Shown: positions 7,322-12,634 of the stretch, one piece after another | How positions within the stretch are numbered: the first letter of the stretch is position 1 | How the letters are laid out: each line of letters starts with the position of its first letter | DNA from: RCC1774 sp050330855 | Lineage (GTDB): Bacteria > Cyanobacteriota > Cyanobacteriia > Thermosynechococcales > Thermosynechococcaceae | NCBI GenBank assembly: GCA_050330855.1 | Contig: JBHJNL010000180.1 | Coordinates: forward strand, 1-12,634 | DNA: 12,634 nt | Reading direction: 5' to 3' | Notes under the pieces: model-generated | What the model was told of the DNA's origin: nothing | The model's database searches: none | What the model saw: only the letters and a program-made list of their open reading frames with translations | Program-made: the position numbers and the translations under genes

Positions 7322-7591
7322 TTACGGCTCAACTGAAGAGTCACATCGAAGTTGAGGGCACCAGATCCGCTCGGCTAATAATGCGCTGCATATCTCCGGG
7401 GTATAAATCTCTAGATAGGCGTCTGAGGTGGCCTTAAATACCAGGCGATCGCCCGGAAACAAAACTTTTTCCAGGTCATTGCAAGAGAGATTTGCAAGAC
7501 GAGCGATCTGCACAGAGCCAGTTGTGTTGATGTGCCTGCATAAAATAGTCTTCTTTGTGCTGCAGGTTGGACGGTCAATCAATTGAATCAT
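7322..7591 (-). CDS. DUF1830 family protein
   Basis: This 89-residue product matches the cyanobacterial DUF1830 family in its core: ILCRHINTTGSVQIARLANLSCNDLEKVLFPGDRLVFKA, then AYLEIYTPEICSALLAERIWCPQLR. Related proteins read CYYVNATSKIQIARI and FERVVFPGQRLVFEA at these places. It is probably a small soluble beta-rich protein. Its function is not known, and six cysteines are present. It lies 20 bases after DUF1636 and 35 bases before the Crp/Fnr gene on the same strand. No ribosome site is evident before the ATG at 7591. The family assignment is from recalled consensus. Confidence 0.8.
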   Translation of the reverse strand: MIQLIDRPTCSTKKTILCRHINTTGSVQIARLANLSCNDLEKVLFPGDRLVFKATSDAYLEIYTPEICSALLAERIWCPQLRCDSSVEP

Positions 7592-7611
7592 GGTACATAT
7601 TTCAGATATTT

Positions 7612-7989
7612 CTACAGGTTAGGGAAAGGAATCCTAGCGAGAATCCCTTTTTTAAGCGCATCTGGACGGCTATTACGGGGAATGATGCCATCTGAGCTGG
7701 AATAGTATTGATGGGCCAGTTGCAAAATGGGTGCGGCACTGTGAAACGGTTGCAGGTCACCAAACATTAAGGTGCTTTTCCCTGTCGCTGCTAGGGCAAT
7801 GGTGCAGGGGCGATCGCAGGCACTAAGACAGTCTACGGCTTCGATCTTGAACCCAGGGGGTAGGGGCCATTGCTCCTGAAGCCGCTGTAAGCTGTTGAGC
7901 AGGTGATAGCCACCGCGTTGCCCCACATAGTCCCGCTGGGTATGTGAGAAGGCACAGGACCGACAGACGAATAGAGCGTGTTGCGTCAT
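7612..7989 (-). CDS. DUF1636 (COG5469) predicted metal-binding protein
   Basis: This 125-residue protein has the DUF1636 pattern: an N-terminal CRSCAF motif (Cys9, Cys12), a central VDCLSACDRPCTIALAATGKSTLMFGDL with further cysteines, and the C-terminal signature SSDGIIPRNSRPDALKKGILARIPF. The fold is thought to resemble thioredoxin-like [2Fe-2S] ferredoxins, and the family often occurs in cobalamin or cobalt gene clusters. That fits the B12 riboswitch at the head of this operon. The start codon overlaps the stop of the membrane protein gene by four bases (ATGA), so translation is coupled. A cytoplasmic redox or metal-handling role is inferred. Confidence 0.87.
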   Translation of the reverse strand: MTQHALFVCRSCAFSHTQRDYVGQRGGYHLLNSLQRLQEQWPLPPGFKIEAVDCLSACDRPCTIALAATGKSTLMFGDLQPFHSAAPILQLAHQYYSSSDGIIPRNSRPDALKKGILARIPFPNL

Positions 7990-8567
7990 GATCGACTATT
8001 CCATACCAAAACGCCATGGGCGATCGCTAGAGAGATTAGCCACCCTGCATTGCCTGCAAAGATGCCCCCCAGAATCGTTGGGGTTAATCCTGATGGTTCC
8101 CCTAGCAACAGGTTTGCTGCCCCAATCACTAGTTGAAAGAGGATAAACCCGCCAATGAGGAACCCACCCATGCGCCAATAGTGGTGGCTGACTTTGCCAG
8201 GGCCAAAGAGCGGCTGGTAACTAGCAAGCATCGTCACCAGCAGGGTTCCCGCCAAGAGAATCCATCCCCACATAAAGCAATTCAAGGTGCGGGGATAGTT
8301 GTGCAGGGTATATCCACACCATTGGTTGGCAACCCAAATACTGATGGTAATCGCGATCGCACGGCGGCGTTTCAGGGTCATACCCGCCGTCACCCCCAGG
8401 CACACGAACGGTAAGGTGCAGGTATACACCACATTACTGAGGCTACCGACCGTCAGCAGCAAGATTGGCCAAGATAGACCTTGGGCAACTGAGCGACATC
8501 TGGCCTGCCACTGCTCCCAGGCAGGTGTATGAACAAAGGGATAAATGAGGCTCTGATTTGAATTCAT
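7986..8567 (-). CDS. Unrecognised polytopic membrane protein
   Basis: This 193-residue product has about five hydrophobic segments, near 32-62 (possibly two helices), 68-88, 96-117, 130-152 and 163-187. The loop after the first pair is positively charged (LKRRR). His and Cys residues lie near membrane ends (WCGYTLHNYP, KVSHHYW), as in many metal transporters, but no family motif was recognised. It starts with a four-base ATGA overlap with the receptor-ferredoxin gene and ends with another on DUF1636, so the three are translationally coupled. A cobalt or corrinoid permease is a guess from the riboswitch and receptor only. Confidence 0.78.
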   Translation of the reverse strand: MNSNQSLIYPFVHTPAWEQWQARCRSVAQGLSWPILLLTVGSLSNVVYTCTLPFVCLGVTAGMTLKRRRAIAITISIWVANQWCGYTLHNYPRTLNCFMWGWILLAGTLLVTMLASYQPLFGPGKVSHHYWRMGGFLIGGFILFQLVIGAANLLLGEPSGLTPTILGGIFAGNAGWLISLAIAHGVLVWNSRS

Positions 8568-9892
8568 TGTGCTGTCTCCAATTGTTTGATCGGTGGATAG
8601 AGATGGTCTTGGACGGGATGGCCTTGAACCACATGCTCTTGGACAATGCGCTGGGCCACTTCAGGCGTGACGCGGGTATACCAAGTGTTGTCGCCGGAAT
8701 AAAACACCACTGGCCCTGCTTTACAGACCTCTAAGCAGCCAGAGGTCATCACATAAACATCTAAGCTCGCCTGCTTGACAGCCGTTTGCAGCGCCTCAAT
8801 AATCGGTTCCCATTCCTGGCAGGGGTGGCAACGGCTAGATCGACAGACAGATAAATAGGGTCGCTTCAGGGGGTTTGCTGCGTAGGGAATGGAGCGAGTT
8901 CCCAACACATAAATAGCTCGAAGCTCATTGCCTTCAATACTGGGGTCGCTGTCTTGGATAATCTCGGGTTCATTCAAGGTGTAGTTGGCGAAGGCATAGA
9001 TATAGAGGGCGCTGAAGGTGAGCTTGTTGCGATCGCCCAATTGCCCTTCTAACTTCAAATTCAGATTGTTATACAACACGTCGGCATTATCGCGCTTAGC
9101 CTGCAAGCCAATCCGATCAATCTTAAAGGGAAAGTCGTTCTCTGCCTGGGTGCGGTTATAGCCAACGCTCCAGCCGAAATCTCCACTGCGTCCCCTCGCT
9201 TGAATGCCCTGCTCATTGAGACCAAAACTACCGACAGCCGCCCTCAGGGTTACCTCCGGCTTCTCGTCGGCAGGCGCACGGGTAATGATGTTAATGACGC
9301 CGCCTAACGCATCAGATCCATAGAGAGTAGAGCCACCCCCCGGCAGCAGTTCAATGCGCTCTACGTTGTCAGTGGTGAATTCCGATAGGTCAAATCCGCC
9401 GAAAAACCCCACGTCATTCATGGGGCGACCATCGAGCAAGATCAAAACCTGCGCTGAATTACCGCCCCGAATAAACTGGCTGCTGAGGGCACCCAACTGA
9501 CCACCCGCCGTGCCGTCCCCGATAATTCCGGGCACATACTTTAAGGCTTCTTGGACGGTTCTCGCCCCTTGGGCCTCGATTTGTTGTCGATCAATCACAT
9601 AGACCGGACGGGAGGAATCTCTAACGGTGCCTTCCTGCCGAAAGGGAGCATAAACGGGCTGATCCAAGATCTCTCCAGTGACCGTAATGTCTATCTCCTC
9701 CTCTTCTGATGCAAAAGCAGGCAACTCGGTATCGGGCTGTTCTGATTGAGAGTTAGGGAACTCTTCGACAGGGGACGGATTCGATTGGGCCAAGTTTGTC
9801 AATGGAGCGGAGACAAGCCAGACCATGAGATTGAAGTTAAAAACAGAAAGAAGTTTCCTGCTCACAGGAAACCTAACCTTCACACCTTTCAT
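8564..9892 (-). CDS. Truncated TonB-dependent receptor fused in frame to a [2Fe-2S] ferredoxin
   Basis: The 442-residue frame starts like a BtuB-type outer-membrane receptor. It has a signal peptide at 1-36 (cleavage near NLAQS), a TonB-box-like EIDITVTGE around 66-74, and a full plug domain at about 92-205, with EALKYVPGI, FIRGGNSAQVLILLDGRP and GSTLYGSDALGGVINIIT. Only the first barrel strands follow, to about residue 300. The C-terminus is a thioredoxin-like ferredoxin: CRSSRCHPC with Cys350, 355 and 358, then SGCLEVCKAGP with Cys386 and 390, and WYTRVTPEVAQRIVQEH. A usual receptor has 600 or more residues, so most of the barrel is missing. Joining a secreted protein to a cytoplasmic redox domain makes little sense and suggests a deletion between two cistrons. 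GAGG at 9898-9901 supports the ATG. The 3' end keeps the tight coupling to the next gene. Confidence 0.85.
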   Translation of the reverse strand: MKGVKVRFPVSRKLLSVFNFNLMVWLVSAPLTNLAQSNPSPVEEFPNSQSEQPDTELPAFASEEEEIDITVTGEILDQPVYAPFRQEGTVRDSSRPVYVIDRQQIEAQGARTVQEALKYVPGIIGDGTAGGQLGALSSQFIRGGNSAQVLILLDGRPMNDVGFFGGFDLSEFTTDNVERIELLPGGGSTLYGSDALGGVINIITRAPADEKPEVTLRAAVGSFGLNEQGIQARGRSGDFGWSVGYNRTQAENDFPFKIDRIGLQAKRDNADVLYNNLNLKLEGQLGDRNKLTFSALYIYAFANYTLNEPEIIQDSDPSIEGNELRAIYVLGTRSIPYAANPLKRPYLSVCRSSRCHPCQEWEPIIEALQTAVKQASLDVYVMTSGCLEVCKAGPVVFYSGDNTWYTRVTPEVAQRIVQEHVVQGHPVQDHLYPPIKQLETAQ

Positions 9893-9925
9893 CTATACCT
9901 CGCAGATGCTGTAAAAGTGAGTGAT

Positions 9926-10043
9926 AACTCGGCGGGCATTCTGACTTAGAGGCTAGAACCTCATTACAGTTGCGGGACAGCGACGGATTTACACCGAACT
10001 TTCCCCGTTTCCTCTAACGGCTGTACCCCGCTAGAACCGAATC
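9926..10043 (-). ncRNA. Cobalamin (adenosylcobalamin-type) riboswitch
   Basis: On the minus strand the region shows the conserved cobalamin aptamer core in order. CCGTTAGAGGAAACGGGGAA comes first, then GGTGTAAATCCGTCGCTGTC, CCCGCAACTGTAA, and the 3' B12 box GTCAGAATGCCCGCC at 9945-9931. The ends can form P1: GATTCGG (10043-10037) pairs with CCGAGTT (9932-9926) over seven pairs, including two G-U pairs. It ends 33 bases before the receptor start, so control is probably at ribosome access, since no T-run terminator is visible. Cobalamin would lower expression of the receptor operon. This points to a B12, cobinamide or cobalt-related substrate. Confidence 0.93.
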
Positions 10044-10174
10044 TATGAAATTGTGTCTGAACCCTAGCATAGAATCTAAGCTCAGAGATTGGGAGAATCT
10101 GAAGATACATCGACTTTTTGCCAACCGACTTGCGTCTCTAAGAGGTTTAACGCCGTATTGAAAAGCATCTAAAT

Positions 10175-10191
10175 ATGATAATGATTATCAT
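10175..10191 (-). promoter_or_regulatory. Zur/Fur-type operator upstream of the riboswitch and receptor operon
   Basis: ATGATAATGATTATCAT is a perfect 8-1-8 inverted repeat centred on G10183, with the same 15-base core as the operator at 305-319. It lies about 130 bases upstream of the 5' end of the riboswitch on the minus strand, where the operon promoter should be. No intact + strand gene follows to the right, so the minus-strand operon is the likely target. This suggests control by both a metal-sensing repressor and a cobalamin riboswitch. Confidence 0.78.
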
Positions 10192-10252
10192 TCTCTTTTG
10201 CAACGCCTCGGTTGATCAATCAGTTGTAGGCGTACTTTGAAACGGATGACCA

Positions 10253-10428
10253 ATGGCGTATCTAATCTTTGGGGGACTGCTTGGTTTGAGCATCTGTTAG
10301 GCTATCAGCTTTGTAAGATCCCCCCCCAACCTCTGGATGCAACTACCTCATCCTTCTGCTGACGGGCTGGTTTGTCGTTCAAGGCCTGTCGACCCTATGG
10401 CCTTCGTGCAGCGCGGCAATACAGACAG
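10253..10428 (+). pseudogene. Possible decayed small membrane protein gene
   Basis: From an ATG at 10253 the + strand reads MAYLIFGGLLGLSIC, then a TAG at 10298, then AISFVRS. After a run of eight C at 10320-10327 the coding-like frame shifts to one reading NYLILLLTGWFVVQGLSTLW, ending at a stop near 10428. Together these resemble two membrane helices of one small protein broken by a stop and a frameshift. The 3' part overlaps the end of the carbonic anhydrase gene on the other strand. No family was recognised, and hydrophobic frames can arise by chance. Confidence 0.3.
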
Positions 10429-11020
10429 AATCGTCTGCACAGTGATAGCCAGCTAACAAGGCCCGATTGACTTCCACTACATGGTGAGAAAATTGATGAT
10501 CGGCTGTTTTGGCATCGGGTAACCGATCAGCATCAGCTTGATGGGTAATTACAACCCCTGATCCGACATATTTCCCTGGCGGGATCTCCACATCTTGGAT
10601 CAGTGCATGCATCATCACAACGCAATGATCGCCCACCTTGGCATTAAACACCGTTGACCGAAAGCCAATGAAGCAGTCATTACCAATATAGGCAGGTCCA
10701 TGAATCAAGGCCATGTGGGTAATGCAGGTGTTTTCGCCAATCCAGACCGAATAGGGCTGATGATCGTCGCCTCTGACCCGTCCCTGCTCTAAGCCATGAA
10801 TCACCACACCATCCTGAATATTGGTGTTAGCACCGATGTAAAAGGGCATGCCTTCATCTGCTCGAATTGAAGTTCCTGGGGCAATTAATACCTGTTGCCC
10901 TAGGCGAACATCTCCGATCAAGCTCGATGATGGATGCACATAGGCTGACTCATTAATCTGGGGTTGGTCTAATCCTTGATCCCAGGGGGTCGGGGGCGAA
11001 GGCTGCTGGCGTAGGGGCAT
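10379..11020 (-). CDS. CcmM-type gamma-carbonic anhydrase, stand-alone domain
   Basis: This 213-residue protein corresponds to the N-terminal gamma-carbonic anhydrase domain of cyanobacterial CcmM, without its RuBisCO small-subunit-like repeats. Left-handed beta-helix turns run from about 28 to 155 (SSLIGDVRLGQQVLIAPGTSI). The metal-binding histidines expected for the family are present: His75 (GVVIHG), His102 and His107 (ITHMALIHG). The C-terminal helix ends with Cys194 and Cys200 (HCADDSVC), matching the disulfide pair needed for activity in characterised CcmM. The ATG has GGAG at 11032-11029 upstream. It follows hisI by 36 bases. Second gamma-CA copies are known from Zur regulons beside COG0523 genes, so this is probably a zinc-starvation paralogue rather than the carboxysome scaffold itself, although its ligands are intact. 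Confidence 0.92.
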   Translation of the reverse strand: MPLRQQPSPPTPWDQGLDQPQINESAYVHPSSSLIGDVRLGQQVLIAPGTSIRADEGMPFYIGANTNIQDGVVIHGLEQGRVRGDDHQPYSVWIGENTCITHMALIHGPAYIGNDCFIGFRSTVFNAKVGDHCVVMMHALIQDVEIPPGKYVGSGVVITHQADADRLPDAKTADHQFSHHVVEVNRALLAGYHCADDSVCIAALHEGHRVDRP

Positions 11021-11056
11021 TTTTATACTCCACAGGTTTCAATTCAAGTGCACCCA

Positions 11057-11542
11057 TTAAAGCTTCGTCGGATTGGGGGCATCACCATAGGCAAGGAGGG
11101 GGTCAAAGGTTTTTTCGGTTTCTGTAAAGGTCAATGTAATGGGAGATTGTCCCTTTACCACCCCCGCTCCCAAAGGAATTTGACGATAAAAACAAGACCG
11201 ATACCCCACATGGCAACTGGCTCCCACCCCTGCAACCTGGACGTGCATCCAGAGGCAGTCTTGGTCGTCATCAACCAGCAATTGCTGGACGTATTGGATC
11301 AGGCCACTGGTCGCGCCTTTGTGCCAGAGGGTCTGACGACTGCGGCTGTAGTAATGGGCTTCTCCGGTTGCGATGGTTTTGACCAAGGCGGTCTGATTCA
11401 TATAGGCATGCATCAATAGTTCGCCCGTCTGGGCATCAGTGGTCACGACAGGGATTAAACCCTCTTGATCAAATTTGGGCGCAAGGAACGGTCCTGCTTC
11501 GACCGCTTCGACAGAGATGCGATCAGCAAATAGGGCGGTCAT
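11057..11542 (-). CDS. hisI: Phosphoribosyl-AMP cyclohydrolase, HisI paralogue with altered zinc site
   Basis: HisI hydrolyses phosphoribosyl-AMP in histidine synthesis and normally needs Zn and Mg. The 161-residue protein shows the family sequence GLIPVV, GELLMHAYMNQTAL, GEAHYYSRSRQTLWHKGATS and CHVGYRSCFYR. There is no fused HisE domain. The usual DCDxD motif is DDDQD at 91-95. The magnesium aspartates remain, but the first zinc-binding Cys is replaced by Asp92. The other two ligands, Cys110 and Cys117, are kept, and an extra Cys96 lies nearby. Duplicate HisI proteins are known in zinc-regulated clusters, and this change suggests lower zinc demand or another metal. GAGG lies nine bases before the ATG. 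A 35-residue C-terminal extension follows the catalytic core. Confidence 0.92.
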   Translation of the reverse strand: MTALFADRISVEAVEAGPFLAPKFDQEGLIPVVTTDAQTGELLMHAYMNQTALVKTIATGEAHYYSRSRQTLWHKGATSGLIQYVQQLLVDDDQDCLWMHVQVAGVGASCHVGYRSCFYRQIPLGAGVVKGQSPITLTFTETEKTFDPLLAYGDAPNPTKL

Positions 11543-11608
11543 AGGAAGCCTCGGCGGTAATGATAGATGGGAACAGTAAATGGGTGATCGTTGTTGATGT
11601 AATTTTTC

Positions 11609-12010
11609 TCATAGGGTCATAACCTGATCTGGAGGACTGCTACTTAATGCCCTATATAAATCTGGGAAACAACCAACGGTCACTCCTTCCACAACATCTT
11701 TGACGATGCACTGACCCGGTTCTTTTCGTCCTGTCCCATCAGGATTGCACCAGCGCGGCTCACCCTTTGCCAGGTTCCGCTCCAAAGCACACAGATCGCA
11801 CATCATCAACAGAATGTTTTGCTCTGTCGCCACCTTTGCCAATCGTTCTCCAATCAGATCACCCGTTCGCAACACAAAGCAGTTGTCATCAAAGAAAAAC
11901 ATTCCTGCAACTTCAACGCCATGGCCCCCGACTTCTAACTGCGGCAGAATCATCTGCCCTAATTTGTAAGTGCCGCCGCGAGGATGAGCAAAAACATAGA
12001 CAACTCTCAT
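11609..12010 (-). CDS. DsrE-like cysteine-rich protein
   Basis: This 133-residue product begins with a short Rossmann-like strand, MRVVYVFAHPRGGTYKLGQMILPQL, and has FFFDDNCFVLRTGDLIGERLA followed by LLMMCDLCALERNLAKG. That is the general layout of DsrE/DsrF-superfamily sulfur-relay proteins, with a CxxC at 71-74. Further cysteines occur at about 44, 88, 101 and 114, more than usual, and could bind metal. AGGAG lies eight bases before the ATG, and the thrS stop is 12 bases upstream, so it is co-transcribed with thrS. Its role in a zinc-linked operon is not established; sulfur transfer or metal binding are both possible. Confidence 0.68.
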   Translation of the reverse strand: MRVVYVFAHPRGGTYKLGQMILPQLEVGGHGVEVAGMFFFDDNCFVLRTGDLIGERLAKVATEQNILLMMCDLCALERNLAKGEPRWCNPDGTGRKEPGQCIVKDVVEGVTVGCFPDLYRALSSSPPDQVMTL

Positions 12011-12022
12011 AGTTCTCCTAAT

Positions 12023-12634
12023 CTAAACTTGTTGTTTGTTGATAATTGAATGCTGCATTTTCTCTTGCAATTCTGATAGCGTTAACGAGCCAAGTTCTCC
12101 TGTCTTGCGGGTTCGTACACTCAAGGTCTGGTTTTCTACTTCCCGTTTTCCGATGACTGCAACGACCGGAATTTTTTCCAGTTCTGCCGTACGAATCTGT
12201 TTGCCTAAACGCTCTCCACTGAGATCGACCTCAACTCGATATCCTAATTGTTTTAGTTGCTGGGCGATCGCAGTTGTATAACTGCGTTGCTCATCACTCA
12301 CAGGCAGCAGTCTGACCTGCAGTGGAGCCAGCCACAACGGAAAATCCCCTGCATAGTTCTCGATCAAGATGCCAAAGAATCGTTCCAGAGACCCAAAAAT
12401 GGCTCGATGAATCATAATGGGGCGTTGCCGTGAACCATCTGCGGCCACATATTCCATGCCAAAACGCTCCGGCAAATTGAAATCCACTTGAATGGTGGAA
12501 CACTGCCACAGCCGTCCGATCGCATCTCGAATCTTCAGATCAATCTTGGGTCCATAGAACGCACCGCCCCCCTCATCGGTGCGGTAATCCCAGCCTTTAC
12601 GTTCTAGGGCTGTGCTCAACGCCTGGGTAGCCAA
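12023..12634 (-). CDS. thrS: Threonyl-tRNA synthetase, C-terminal part (5' end beyond window)
   Basis: ThrRS charges tRNA-Thr and uses an active-site zinc. The visible 203 residues are the end of the class II catalytic core and the anticodon-binding domain. They include EGGGAFYGPKIDLKIRDAIG, QCSTIQVDFNLPERF, motif 3 IMIHRAIFGSLERFFG, then PLWLAPLQVRLLPVSDEQ and EKIPVVAVIGKREVE. The His of HRAIFGSLER, one of the zinc ligands in characterised ThrRS, is retained; the other ligands lie outside the window. The frame is open to the right edge, so the first residue shown is not the start. It leads the DsrE-like, hisI and gamma-CA genes. A second, zinc-regulated ThrRS is typical of cyanobacterial and other Zur regulons, so this is probably not the housekeeping copy. 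Confidence 0.95.
   Translation of the reverse strand: MATQALSTALERKGWDYRTDEGGGAFYGPKIDLKIRDAIGRLWQCSTIQVDFNLPERFGMEYVAADGSRQRPIMIHRAIFGSLERFFGILIENYAGDFPLWLAPLQVRLLPVSDEQRSYTTAIAQQLKQLGYRVEVDLSGERLGKQIRTAELEKIPVVAVIGKREVENQTLSVRTRKTGELGSLTLSELQEKMQHSIINKQQV

Noticed and set aside
9741..9949. + strand frame opposite the receptor signal peptide and riboswitch
   Set aside because: It runs antisense to a clear signal peptide and aptamer and shows no protein-like features.
11048..11419. 123-codon + strand frame opposite hisI
   Set aside because: hisI on the minus strand is unmistakable. The + frame is its shadow.

Overview
The window looks cyanobacterial. The octamer GCGATCGC (HIP1) occurs about fifteen times, in coding and non-coding DNA alike. 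Several products belong to families found mostly or only in cyanobacteria: DUF1830, a TIGR02652-type protein, and a stand-alone copy of the CcmM carbonic-anhydrase domain. No ribosomal RNA, tRNA, transposase or CRISPR array was seen.

The unifying theme is metal supply, most likely zinc with links to cobalt/cobalamin and iron. Three nearly identical Zur/Fur-type palindromes (around TGATAATGATTATCA) lie in front of three gene groups. Group 1 (+ strand, 349-1882) is sufE followed by a COG0523 (CobW-family) metallochaperone GTPase with a histidine-rich loop. Group 2 (- strand, 4887-2071) is a two-dinucleotide-fold flavoprotein with a cysteine tail, followed by a divergent FeoB-like permease. Group 3 (- strand, 9892-4983) is a seven-gene run that begins downstream of an operator and a cobalamin riboswitch. 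In order it holds a TonB-dependent receptor fused in frame to a [2Fe-2S] ferredoxin, an unknown membrane protein, DUF1636, DUF1830, a Crp/Fnr regulator, a WD40 protein and a TIGR02652-type protein. Four-base stop/start overlaps join its first three genes and, separately, its last two.

The right end (12634-10379, - strand) carries thrS (cut by the window edge), a DsrE-like cysteine-rich protein, hisI and a CcmM-type gamma-carbonic anhydrase. Second copies of zinc enzymes such as ThrRS, HisI and gamma-CA are recognised members of bacterial Zur regulons, often beside COG0523 genes. The HisI here has Asp where the family has its first zinc-binding Cys. The promoter of this group lies beyond the right edge.

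A reasonable model is a zinc-starvation island: outer-membrane uptake, inner-membrane transport, metal delivery by the GTPase, and spare versions of zinc enzymes. The B12 riboswitch adds a second, cobalamin-responsive input to the receptor operon. The receptor has lost most of its beta-barrel and is fused to the next cistron. This may be an internal deletion or an assembly problem, and it is the most anomalous feature. A partial gene may start at the left edge on the - strand. Stretches 40-304, 1883-2070 and 9893-10378 hold no confident protein gene, apart from small or decayed candidates listed below.
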